Below are positions 49,501-60,169 of a stretch of DNA of 64,000 nt, in pieces; position 1 is the first letter of the stretch, and each line of letters begins with the position of its first letter. The DNA lies in assembly GCA_038501625.1 (NCBI GenBank), contig JAZAYU010000264.1, positions 124,001 to 188,000 of the forward strand, read 5' to 3'. A model generated the notes under the pieces. It worked only from the letters and a program-made list of their open reading frames with translations. It did not search any database and was not told the origin of the DNA. Source of the stretch: Corbicula japonica (Eukaryota; Mollusca; Bivalvia; Venerida; Cyrenidae). The translations under genes and the position numbers were made by a program.

Positions 49501-52500
49501 GGTCAAGAAAAGGTACATGATGACCTACTTTTCTGTTCATTTGAGCAAGCTAGGGGGTGCGGTTGGGTGGGGGGTGCTGGGGGGCGGTAGCACCTGCACT
49601 ACAGTGCTGAACCCAAATTGTTTTCCTTCAGAGATATCAAGGTGGGATTTCTTGGGCACACTAAGACACTCATATGTGATGTCAGATTTCATTTTGGAGT
49701 GAATTGGGAGACTTTGTGCACTTGATGAATTTTTGAATTTTCCGTCAGGTACGGACCTTACGAAAAATGTCAATTTTGATGACTTTTTCAGCGGCAAGAT
49801 TTGGCGATGAATGATGGTCCACTTTGAAGCTGGCATCACACCGGTCAAGAAAAGGTACATGATGACCTACTTTTCTGTTCATTTGAGCAAGCTAGGGGGT
49901 GCGGTTGGGTGGGGGGTGCTGGGGGGCGGTAGCACCTGCACTACAGTGCTGAACCCAAATTGTTTTCCTTCAGAGATATCAAGGTGGGATTTCTTGGGCA
50001 CACTAAGACACTCATATGTGATGTCAGATTTCATTTTGGAGTGAATTGGGAGACTTTGTGCACTTGATGAATTTTTGAATTTTCCGTCAGGTACGGACCT
50101 TACGAAAAATGTCAATTTTGATGACTTTTTCAGCGGCAAGATTTGGCGATGAATGATGGTCCACTTTGAAGCTGGCATCACACCGGTCAAGAAAAGGTAC
50201 ATGATGACCTACTTTTCTGTTCATTTGAGCAAGCTAGGGGGTGCGGTTGGGTGGGGGGTGCTGGGGGGCGGTAGCACCTGCACTACAGTGCTGAACCCAA
50301 ATTGTTTTCCTTCAGAGATATCAAGGTGGGATTTCTTGGGCACACTAAGACACTCATATGTGATGTCAGATTTCATTTTGGAGTGAATTGGGAGACTTTG
50401 TGCACTTGATGAATTTTTGAATTTTCCGTCAGGTACGGACCTTACGAAAAATGTCAATTTTGATGACTTTTTCAGCGGCAAGATTTGGCGATGAATGATG
50501 GTCCACTTTGAAGCTGGCATCACACCGGTCAAGAAAAGGTACATGATGACCTACTTTTCTGTTCATTTGAGCAAGCTAGGGGGTGCGGTTGGGTGGGGGG
50601 TGCTGGGGGGCGGTAGCACCTGCACTACAGTGCTGAACCCAAATTGTTTTCCTTCAGAGATATCAAGGTGGGATTTCTTGGGCACACTAAGACACTCATA
50701 TGTGATGTCAGATTTCATTTTGGAGTGAATTGGGAGACTTTGTGCACTTGATGAATTTTTGAATTTTCCGTCAGGTACGGACCTTACGAAAAATGTCAAT
50801 TTTGATGACTTTTTCAGCGGCAAGATTTGGCGATGAATGATGGTCCACTTTGAAGCTGGCATCACACCGGTCAAGAAAAGGTACATGATGACCTACTTTT
50901 CTGTTCATTTGAGCAAGCTAGGGGGTGCGGTTGGGTGGGGGGTGCTGGGGGGCGGTAGCACCTGCACTACAGTGCTGAACCCAAATTGTTTTCCTTCAGA
51001 GATATCAAGGTGGGATTTCTTGGGCACACTAAGACACTCATATGTGATGTCAGATTTCATTTTGGAGTGAATTGGGAGACTTTGTGCACTTGATGAATTT
51101 TTGAATTTTCCGTCAGGTACGGACCTTACGAAAAATGTCAATTTTGATGACTTTTTCAGCGGCAAGATTTGGCGATGAATGATGGTCCACTTTGAAGCTG
51201 GCATCACACCGGTCAAGAAAAGGTACATGATGACCTACTTTTCTGTTCATTTGAGCAAGCTAGGGGGTGCGGTTGGGTGGGGGGTGCTGGGGGGCGGTAG
51301 CACCTGCACTACAGTGCTGAACCCAAATTGTTTTCCTTCAGAGATATCAAGGTGGGATTTCTTGGGCACACTAAGACACTCATATGTGATGTCAGATTTC
51401 ATTTTGGAGTGAATTGGGAGACTTTGTGCACTTGATGAATTTTTGAATTTTCCGTCAGGTACGGACCTTACGAAAAATGTCAATTTTGATGACTTTTTCA
51501 GCGGCAAGATTTGGCGATGAATGATGGTCCACTTTGAAGCTGGCATCACACCGGTCAAGAAAAGGTACATGATGACCTACTTTTCTGTTCATTTGAGCAA
51601 GCTAGGGGGTGCGGTTGGGTGGGGGGTGCTGGGGGGCGGTAGCACCTGCACTACAGTGCTGAACCCAAATTGTTTTCCTTCAGAGATATCAAGGTGGGAT
51701 TTCTTGGGCACACTAAGACACTCATATGTGATGTCAGATTTCATTTTGGAGTGAATTGGGAGACTTTGTGCACTTGATGAATTTTTGAATTTTCCGTCAG
51801 GTACGGACCTTACGAAAAATGTCAATTTTGATGACTTTTTCAGCGGCAAGATTTGGCGATGAATGATGGTCCACTTTGAAGCTGGCATCACACCGGTCAA
51901 GAAAAGGTACATGATGACCTACTTTTCTGTTCATTTGAGCAAGCTAGGGGGTGCGGTTGGGTGGGGGGTGCTGGGGGGCGGTAGCACCTGCACTACAGTG
52001 CTGAACCCAAATTGTTTTCCTTCAGAGATATCAAGGTGGGATTTCTTGGGCACACTAAGACACTCATATGTGATGTCAGATTTCATTTTGGAGTGAATTG
52101 GGAGACTTTGTGCACTTGATGAATTTTTGAATTTTCCGTCAGGTACGGACCTTACGAAAAATGTCAATTTTGATGACTTTTTCAGCGGCAAGATTTGGCG
52201 ATGAATGATGGTCCACTTTGAAGCTGGCATCACACCGGTCAAGAAAAGGTACATGATGACCTACTTTTCTGTTCATTTGAGCAAGCTAGGGGGTGCGGTT
52301 GGGTGGGGGGTGCTGGGGGGCGGTAGCACCTGCACTACAGTGCTGAACCCAAATTGTTTTCCTTCAGAGATATCAAGGTGGGATTTCTTGGGCACACTAA
52401 GACACTCATATGTGATGTCAGATTTCATTTTGGAGTGAATTGGGAGACTTTGTGCACTTGATGAATTTTTGAATTTTCCGTCAGGTACGGACCTTACGAA

Positions 52501-55500
52501 AAATGTCAATTTTGATGACTTTTTCAGCGGCAAGATTTGGCGATGAATGATGGTCCACTTTGAAGCTGGCATCACACCGGTCAAGAAAAGGTACATGATG
52601 ACCTACTTTTCTGTTCATTTGAGCAAGCTAGGGGGTGCGGTTGGGTGGGGGGTGCTGGGGGGCGGTAGCACCTGCACTACAGTGCTGAACCCAAATTGTT
52701 TTCCTTCAGAGATATCAAGGTGGGATTTCTTGGGCACACTAAGACACTCATATGTGATGTCAGATTTCATTTTGGAGTGAATTGGGAGACTTTGTGCACT
52801 TGATGAATTTTTGAATTTTCCGTCAGGTACGGACCTTACGAAAAATGTCAATTTTGATGACTTTTTCAGCGGCAAGATTTGGCGATGAATGATGGTCCAC
52901 TTTGAAGCTGGCATCACACCGGTCAAGAAAAGGTACATGATGACCTACTTTTCTGTTCATTTGAGCAAGCTAGGGGGTGCGGTTGGGTGGGGGGTGCTGG
53001 GGGGCGGTAGCACCTGCACTACAGTGCTGAACCCAAATTGTTTTCCTTCAGAGATATCAAGGTGGGATTTCTTGGGCACACTAAGACACTCATATGTGAT
53101 GTCAGATTTCATTTTGGAGTGAATTGGGAGACTTTGTGCACTTGATGAATTTTTGAATTTTCCGTCAGGTACGGACCTTACGAAAAATGTCAATTTTGAT
53201 GACTTTTTCAGCGGCAAGATTTGGCGATGAATGATGGTCCACTTTGAAGCTGGCATCACACCGGTCAAGAAAAGGTACATGATGACCTACTTTTCTGTTC
53301 ATTTGAGCAAGCTAGGGGGTGCGGTTGGGTGGGGGGTGCTGGGGGGCGGTAGCACCTGCACTACAGTGCTGAACCCAAATTGTTTTCCTTCAGAGATATC
53401 AAGGTGGGATTTCTTGGGCACACTAAGACACTCATATGTGATGTCAGATTTCATTTTGGAGTGAATTGGGAGACTTTGTGCACTTGATGAATTTTTGAAT
53501 TTTCCGTCAGGTACGGACCTTACGAAAAATGTCAATTTTGATGACTTTTTCAGCGGCAAGATTTGGCGATGAATGATGGTCCACTTTGAAGCTGGCATCA
53601 CACCGGTCAAGAAAAGGTACATGATGACCTACTTTTCTGTTCATTTGAGCAAGCTAGGGGGTGCGGTTGGGTGGGGGGTGCTGGGGGGCGGTAGCACCTG
53701 CACTACAGTGCTGAACCCAAATTGTTTTCCTTCAGAGATATCAAGGTGGGATTTCTTGGGCACACTAAGACACTCATATGTGATGTCAGATTTCATTTTG
53801 GAGTGAATTGGGAGACTTTGTGCACTTGATGAATTTTTGAATTTTCCGTCAGGTACGGACCTTACGAAAAATGTCAATTTTGATGACTTTTTCAGCGGCA
53901 AGATTTGGCGATGAATGATGGTCCACTTTGAAGCTGGCATCACACCGGTCAAGAAAAGGTACATGATGACCTACTTTTCTGTTCATTTGAGCAAGCTAGG
54001 GGGTGCGGTTGGGTGGGGGGTGCTGGGGGGCGGTAGCACCTGCACTACAGTGCTGAACCCAAATTGTTTTCCTTCAGAGATATCAAGGTGGGATTTCTTG
54101 GGCACACTAAGACACTCATATGTGATGTCAGATTTCATTTTGGAGTGAATTGGGAGACTTTGTGCACTTGATGAATTTTTGAATTTTCCGTCAGGTACGG
54201 ACCTTACGAAAAATGTCAATTTTGATGACTTTTTCAGCGGCAAGATTTGGCGATGAATGATGGTCCACTTTGAAGCTGGCATCACACCGGTCAAGAAAAG
54301 GTACATGATGACCTACTTTTCTGTTCATTTGAGCAAGCTAGGGGGTGCGGTTGGGTGGGGGGTGCTGGGGGGCGGTAGCACCTGCACTACAGTGCTGAAC
54401 CCAAATTGTTTTCCTTCAGAGATATCAAGGTGGGATTTCTTGGGCACACTAAGACACTCATATGTGATGTCAGATTTCATTTTGGAGTGAATTGGGAGAC
54501 TTTGTGCACTTGATGAATTTTTGAATTTTCCGTCAGGTACGGACCTTACGAAAAATGTCAATTTTGATGACTTTTTCAGCGGCAAGATTTGGCGATGAAT
54601 GATGGTCCACTTTGAAGCTGGCATCACACCGGTCAAGAAAAGGTACATGATGACCTACTTTTCTGTTCATTTGAGCAAGCTAGGGGGTGCGGTTGGGTGG
54701 GGGGTGCTGGGGGGCGGTAGCACCTGCACTACAGTGCTGAACCCAAATTGTTTTCCTTCAGAGATATCAAGGTGGGATTTCTTGGGCACACTAAGACACT
54801 CATATGTGATGTCAGATTTCATTTTGGAGTGAATTGGGAGACTTTGTGCACTTGATGAATTTTTGAATTTTCCGTCAGGTACGGACCTTACGAAAAATGT
54901 CAATTTTGATGACTTTTTCAGCGGCAAGATTTGGCGATGAATGATGGTCCACTTTGAAGCTGGCATCACACCGGTCAAGAAAAGGTACATGATGACCTAC
55001 TTTTCTGTTCATTTGAGCAAGCTAGGGGGTGCGGTTGGGTGGGGGGTGCTGGGGGGCGGTAGCACCTGCACTACAGTGCTGAACCCAAATTGTTTTCCTT
55101 CAGAGATATCAAGGTGGGATTTCTTGGGCACACTAAGACACTCATATGTGATGTCAGATTTCATTTTGGAGTGAATTGGGAGACTTTGTGCACTTGATGA
55201 ATTTTTGAATTTTCTGTCAGGACCTTACGAAAAATGTCAATTTTGATGACTTTTTCAGCGGCAAGATTTGGCGATGAATGATGGTCCACTTTGAAGCTGG
55301 CATCACACCGGTCAAGAAAAGGTACATGATGACCTACTTTTCTGTTCATTTGAGCAAGCTAGGGGGTGCGGTTGGGTGGGGGGTGCTTGGGGGCGGTAGC
55401 ACCTGCACTACAGTGCTGAACCCAAATTTTTTTTCCTTCAGAGATATCAATGTTGGATTTCTTGGGCACACTAAGACACTCATATGTGATGTCAGATTTC

Positions 55501-56107
55501 ATTTTGGAGTGAATTGGGAGACTTTGTGCACTTGATGAATTTTTGAATTTTCCGTCAGGACCTTACGAAAAATGTCAATTTTGATGATTTTTTCAGCGGC
55601 AAGATTTGGCGATGAATGATGGTCCACTTTGAAGCTGGCATCACACCAGTCAAGAAAAGGTACATGATGACCTACTTTTCTGTTCATTTGAGCAAGCTAG
55701 AGGGTGCGTTTGGGTGGGGGGTGCTGGGGGGCGGTAGCACGTGCACTACAGTGCTGAACCCAAATTTTTGTCCTTCAGAGATATCAAGGTGGGATTTCTT
55801 GGGCACACTAAGACACTCATATGTGATGTCAGATTTCATTTTGGAGTGAATTGGGAGACTTTGTGCACTTGATGAATTTTTGAATTTTCCGTCAGGACCT
55901 TACGAAAAATGTCAATTTTGATGATTTTTTCAGCGGCAAGATTTGGCGATGAATGATGGTCCACTTTGAAGCTGGCATCACGCCGGTCAAGAAAAGGTAC
56001 ATGATGACCTACTTTTCTGTTCATTTGAGCAAGCTAGAGGGTGCGGTTGGGTGGGGGGTGCTGGGGGGCGGTAGCACGTGCACTACAGTGCTGAACCCAA
56101 ATTTTTT
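34579..56107. repeat. Satellite array, 342-bp unit, about 63 units
   Basis: Head-to-tail repeats fill 21.5 kb. The internal landmark GATGAATGATGGTCCACTTT recurs every 342 bp from 34763 through 54941, giving 60 consecutive units. Their translations are identical on both strands across the whole unit. Three further units (landmarks 55278, 55616, 55953) are 337-338 bp long and carry substitutions. The left edge is a truncated unit with a 14-base G run and an internal deletion. The right edge stops in CCCAAATTTTTTT. Each unit holds a G-rich block, an AGCAC...GTGCT inverted word and AT-rich remainder. Open frames of 77 and 107 codons occur in every unit but look incidental. Confidence 0.97.
34847..34888 (+). 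other. G-quadruplex motif, first full satellite unit (repeats every 342 bp)
   Basis: GGGGG-TGCGGTT-GGG-T-GGGGGG-TGCT-GGGGGG fits G3+N1-7 four times, with loops of 7, 1 and 4 bases. The same block recurs in every unit on the plus strand. Folding is predicted from the pattern only. Confidence 0.75.
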
Positions 56108-56803
56108 TGTCTGTCCTTTACGTCTCAAGCAGTTACGATCAAAGCTGTGGTGGAAATCGACCCGATTTAAATTCTGTTATTTATCGATAAACGTTAGTCA
56201 GGTAAACTTTAAGCGTCGAAATTTTTTTACATGGGTGGAGGTTTAAAAGAGTTTTGCATAAAAAATGAACCCATTATTTATAAAGGATTACAGATATTGA
56301 TTCTACTTGAATGTGGCTTTTCAGGTATGTAATTTTTTAAAGATACATATGGTTTAAAATGCTTTATGGAGCCGCCAAAGTTGTGATTGAAATTCCGATC
56401 GGCGGCATATAGAAATAGAAGAAACATTTTCCGCATTGATTTGAATAGTAACTTGGTTGTGCGCGAAGGACGATCATCACATATATAGAAAAGTCATTGT
56501 CACGCACAAATAGTTGTGCTACTGCACTACAGTGCTGAACTCATTTTTTTTTTACTTTTATATCTTGGTTTGATGCAAAATGTGGCGTCCTTAAAGATGG
56601 AAAGATAAATCTGAAATGCATATATTTACTTGTTACAGATTTTTTTAACTATAGTTTTACATACTGTTCTATAGTATAAAATATTCTTGTCTGAAAGTTG
56701 CCTGTACTCAAAATGTGAAGATGAACTAATATAATGACATCAACTGTGACAGAGTCTATTGAGACTACAACAATTTTTATGCGGTTTAGCCTTTGCCGAT
56801 AAA
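56108..56803 (+). promoter_or_regulatory. UBA2 5' flank with orphan satellite fragment
   Basis: The 0.7 kb between the array and the UBA2 start must contain at least part of its promoter. At 56517-56550 the phrase GTGCTACTGCACTACAGTGC followed by TGAAC matches the satellite unit, an isolated fragment about 410 bp beyond the array edge. No TATA box or CpG-rich core was identified. Confidence 0.4.
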
Positions 56804-56947
56804 ATGGCAGCCTCCATGCTTGGTGTTCTCGACGAATATGTCCGGGAAAAAGTTGCCTCTTGTAAAGTTTTGGTCGTTGGAGCTGGTGGTATCGGATGTG
56901 AATTGTTGAAAAACCTGGTATTGACAGGATTCATCGATATTGAAACG
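56804..56947 (+). CDS. UBA2: SUMO-activating enzyme subunit 2, first coding exon (partial gene)
   Basis: Forty-eight codons starting in good context (AAAATGG) and ending GAAACG|GTACAT, phase 0. After a short helix ([15 protein letters not shown]) comes [20 protein letters not shown] and TGF, the Rossmann-type ATP-binding loop (GxGGIG, residues 26-31) of the ThiF/E1 fold. It is almost identical to the start of animal UBA2, the catalytic subunit of the SUMO E1 that adenylates SUMO and takes it as a thioester in the nucleus. The remaining exons are not found downstream and must lie beyond the window, so intron 1 is at least 7 kb. APPBP1/UBA3-type E1s share the loop but match less well. Confidence 0.88.
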
Positions 56948-56999
56948 GTACATGACTTGAAATTTAGTTATTATTCCCTCTAGTTTTTCAATGTTTTGC

Positions 57000-57115
57000 C
57001 GGCGTCTTTGTTTAAATTTCTTAACCATTTCCTCTATAGACACATCTTTATTGTGGGAGCGAACAGTGAAGATCAAGATCAGCCGACACATCCGTCGTGC
57101 CGTGTGATCAGCTCG
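57000..57115. repeat. Family B fragment in UBA2 intron 1
   Basis: CCATTTCCTCTATAGACACATC, then GCGAACAGTGAAGATCAAGATC and a partial palindrome, as in the left half of the family B copy at 7736-7977. Confidence 0.5.
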
Positions 57116-57318
57116 CGGCAATATCCCGTCTTCTTCCCCCAGGGGGCGATGCCGTTCTATAAATTGAAATATATCCTCCTTACTCATCGATCCGTGATCA
57201 CCCATCGATCCGTGACGTAATTTTATGGCCAGAATGCACGCTCGCGCGGCCGGAAGTTCTATCCGAAACTGTAGACATTTATTGGCAAAGATATTTTCAG
57301 CAAAATTTGGAAGAAAAA

Positions 57319-57905
57319 ATGCGTAAAAAACAGGTAAAGAGCAATAAAATGAATAAATTTTATCAAATTCTTAAAAATATTACTTGAAATCCATCATTTC
57401 CCCCAAAATTTCCACCATATCCACTCCATTTTGACTCGTCACTGAAGCTGTTTCTACAGACGCGGTCTATATCGGTCGGAGGCTTGGTAATATTGACTAA
57501 GTATACTGCCAAACAAAAGTTACTCGCCACGTTTTGTACATCAATTAAATATCAATTATCATGAACTTTCATTGACATTGCATTTGTTATTGATTATGAA
57601 ATAAAAGAGTACCTGTACTGAAAAAGTTTCACCACTAACCCTCCCCCCCCCCCCCCAAAAAAAATAAAATAAAATAAATAAACATAAAAAATATGGTTTT
57701 GTGATATGTGTGTTTTAACATACAGATTTAACACCTTCCAAAATTTAAAATTCAAAATTTTTTTCAGCCCAAACCTACAAATGTAGTCAAACAGTACAGG
57801 AGGTATGACTCTGATTCCCTTCTACAAGCCTACAAAGCTGTCACTGAAAAGGGAATGAAAACACAAACAGCCGCCAAAAAATATGGTGTTCCCCCACAAA
57901 CATAA
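57319..57905 (+). pseudogene. N-terminal helix-turn-helix exons of the pogo-like transposase
   Basis: ATG at 57319 gives MRKKQ, followed by a GTAAAG donor. A TTTTTTCAG acceptor precedes 57768, where the frame continues PKPTNVVKQYRRYDSDSLLQ to AAKKYGVPPQT and stops at TAA (57903-57905). This is the psq/CENP-B-type helix-turn-helix that binds the inverted termini. The stop and frame change mark a deletion, because the second helix-turn-helix region usual in this family is missing. Confidence 0.65.
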
Positions 57906-59271
57906 GCTTGAAAGCACCAGAGCAAAAAGTGCAACTCCAGAGGTGGTCGAATCCTATTTTAACAATCTAAAGGAAGTACTTACTCAGAACCACTTGCTTG
58001 ACAAACCCCAATACATTTACAACCTTGACGAGACAGGAATATCCCCTGAACACAACCCACCACATGTCATCGCCCATCCGAATTCAAAACCACAGGCTAT
58101 CACCTCTCCAAGGAATACAACTACTACAGTTATTGGATGTGTCAACGCCATTGGCAATTCTCTTCCCCCTTTCTTTATATTCAAGGGTAAAAGGTGGAAT
58201 CCTGATCTGATGAACGGAGCTACACATGGTGCAAAAGGTACCATGTCCGAGTCTGGTTGGTCAAATTCCGAAATTTTTAAAGAGTATTTGAAGAGTCACT
58301 TTTTGCCATTTGTTAAGCCTGTGAACAGCCAACAGCCTGTGCTTTTGATTTATGATGGCCATTCTTCACATAAGACACCAGATGTCATTCGCTGGGCCAA
58401 GGACCAACATATCATCTTGTTTGTGCTCCCGGCTCATGCATCCCACATACTTCAGCCCTTGGATGTTTGCATATTTGGGCCATTAAAGAGGCACTACTAT
58501 GCAGAATGCTCAAGGTACATGTACGAGAATGTTGGGCAGACAATTACCAGATTTGATATGTGCAGCATTGCCTGCAAGGCCTACGCAAAAGCCATGTCAC
58601 CCATGAACATAATGTCCGGGTTCAAGAAGACTGGCATTTTTCCTTTCGAGCCAACTGTGGTACCTTCGGATAAGTTTTTCCCGTGTGAAAGTTTCCGAGA
58701 GGAAAAGCCTATTGAAAAAGTGAAGGCAATAAAGTCTGGCCGGGAGGCCGTAGAAGAGTTTCTGAGGCTCAAATCAGAGAAGATGCATGGTAAAGGTGAT
58801 GCAAGTGGTCTGGAAGAACCTACAGCCAAATCCTGTTCCAATTCCAAAAAACAGAAGTTTTCAGCCAGGCCAAATGCCTCAGGTGTTGCGATCACAGGTG
58901 ATAAATATCTCCAGGAGCTTGCTACTCTTGAGAAGCGCCAGGAGAAAGGCATCCCAAGAAATACAGGGACTAACCCAATCCATGTACCACAGTCCAGTCC
59001 AAAACCCTCTTGTAGTGGTTTCCATCAGAAAAAAGTCTCCATCATACAGATCAGCACTGATTCGGATATAGACTCCAGCAGTAATGATGATGAGTGTTGC
59101 TGTGTTTGCAACAGAAGATCTCCCCCAAACATAGACCAGTTTCCACAGCTTAAAATCATTAACTGGGCATCATGCGACAAATGTCAACATTGGGTTCATC
59201 TAGCATATTGCTCATCTGTTCGAGTAGTCCGCCGCCATGCGTCATTCATTTGTCCACACTGTGAAATTTAA
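57883..59271 (+). CDS. pogo/Tigger-like transposase, DDE domain plus PHD finger
   Basis: Open for 462 codons. The DDE triad is seen in YNLDETGIS (Asp49), LIYDGHSSH (Asp158) and HASHILQPLDV (Asp194), with 35 residues between the last two. FGPLKRHY and GFKKTGIFPF are further family marks. A lysine/serine-rich linker (about 270-400) leads to a C-terminal C4HC3 PHD finger: Cys406/409, Cys431/434, His439/Cys443, Cys457/460. The first eight residues are probably out of frame with the real protein. Homology begins near LESTRAKSATPEVV, and the helix-turn-helix exon is in another frame. The catalytic part looks intact, but the DNA-binding part is disconnected, so the element is unlikely to be autonomous. 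Confidence 0.85.
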   Translation: MVFPHKHKLESTRAKSATPEVVESYFNNLKEVLTQNHLLDKPQYIYNLDETGISPEHNPPHVIAHPNSKPQAITSPRNTTTTVIGCVNAIGNSLPPFFIFKGKRWNPDLMNGATHGAKGTMSESGWSNSEIFKEYLKSHFLPFVKPVNSQQPVLLIYDGHSSHKTPDVIRWAKDQHIILFVLPAHASHILQPLDVCIFGPLKRHYYAECSRYMYENVGQTITRFDMCSIACKAYAKAMSPMNIMSGFKKTGIFPFEPTVVPSDKFFPCESFREEKPIEKVKAIKSGREAVEEFLRLKSEKMHGKGDASGLEEPTAKSCSNSKKQKFSARPNASGVAITGDKYLQELATLEKRQEKGIPRNTGTNPIHVPQSSPKPSCSGFHQKKVSIIQISTDSDIDSSSNDDECCCVCNRRSPPNIDQFPQLKIINWASCDKCQHWVHLAYCSSVRVVRRHASFICPHCEI

Positions 59272-59600
59272 AGATAAAACTTTGGAAAATCAGTTAGAAT
59301 AACAAAATTAGTTAATTAAGTTAAATAAATTTGATGAAACTGTTCATTTTCTACTGTTTGTAGTTGGCTGCTGCTGTAATTTAATTTAAGTTACGTTAAA
59401 TTTTGAAATGTTTAATAAACATCTGGAAAGTAGTCAATGTACCCCAATAAATATTTTGTTACCTTAGTCTTTGACTGTTATTCGTCAAGTCATGACACTT
59501 GCATAGAGTCTAACAGTTATGACTCAAACTTTTTGTAAGCAGTGTAAGCTAATTGAATGACGTCATCAATCAGCCAATGAAAAATCACGGATCGATGAGC

Positions 59601-60169
59601 AAGCTTCCAGACGACCTAGAACATTACCCTTGTATGTCAAAGGTTAGAATATTTAATTCTATCATATTTTTCTGAGCCATTTCAGTTAGTGATGTATAGT
59701 TATGGCATTTATCTGCAGTTTTAGGTAAAACTAAATAATATGAAGACATGTTTTACTGCGCATGCGCTGTTTTTGTAAATAAGAGTTACGGATCACGGAG
59801 TAAGCAGGATAATGACATTTACAAAGGCCCACTTAAAGTATCATCTAGACGCTTATTAAGATTATAGAAGTCACGTCAAATATAACGTGAATTAAGTACA
59901 GGCATTCCGTACATCAGACAACAAGTCATTGTTATTGGGGGTAGTCAAGTGTCATAAAATAAATATTATTACGGAATGAACGATATTGTCAACTATAATA
60001 CCGTGCATATTTTTCTGTGTAAATATGTATAGCGGTCTTTATTCTCAAGTAGTTTGGTATTTAGCCTCTGGCCATAACAGTTATGTCCATGCCGTAATCA
60101 AGGTTACTATTATATTGTAAGGTACAGTACTTTTAGAGATGACACAAAAGCTATATTGTTGTTGTACCC
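59601..60169. other. UBA2 intron 1, nothing coding
   Basis: AT-rich. The word TACGGAATGAACG near 59972 is the inverse of CGTTCATTCCGTA, which recurs inside the tandem units that follow. Confidence 0.45.

Larger units (their letters stand above)
57183..59600 (+). mobile_element. pogo/Tigger-like DNA transposon, internally deleted
   Basis: A 16-bp perfect inverted terminus, CTCATCGATCCGTGAT at 57183-57198 and its inverse at 59585-59600, brackets a transposase in the plus orientation. A second ATCGATCCGTGA sits 16 bp inside the left end. TA precedes the left end but CA follows the right, so the expected TA duplication is not intact. It lies wholly in UBA2 intron 1, in the sense direction. Confidence 0.75.

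Noticed and set aside
34831..55000. Repeated open frames of 77 (plus) and 107 (minus) codons in each satellite unit
   Set aside because: They are copies of one non-coding unit, overlap on opposite strands, show no domain, and lose their length in the edge units. Identity reflects DNA homogenisation, not selection on protein.
34579..56107. CRISPR-like array interpretation
   Set aside because: Whole units are identical with no unique spacers, and the sequence is eukaryotic. It is a satellite.
56786..57205. 139-codon minus-strand frame over the UBA2 exon
   Set aside because: Antisense to the UBA2 exon and partly made of family B repeat; no domain.
58581..58952. 123-codon minus-strand frame
   Set aside because: Shadow of the pogo-like transposase on the other strand.
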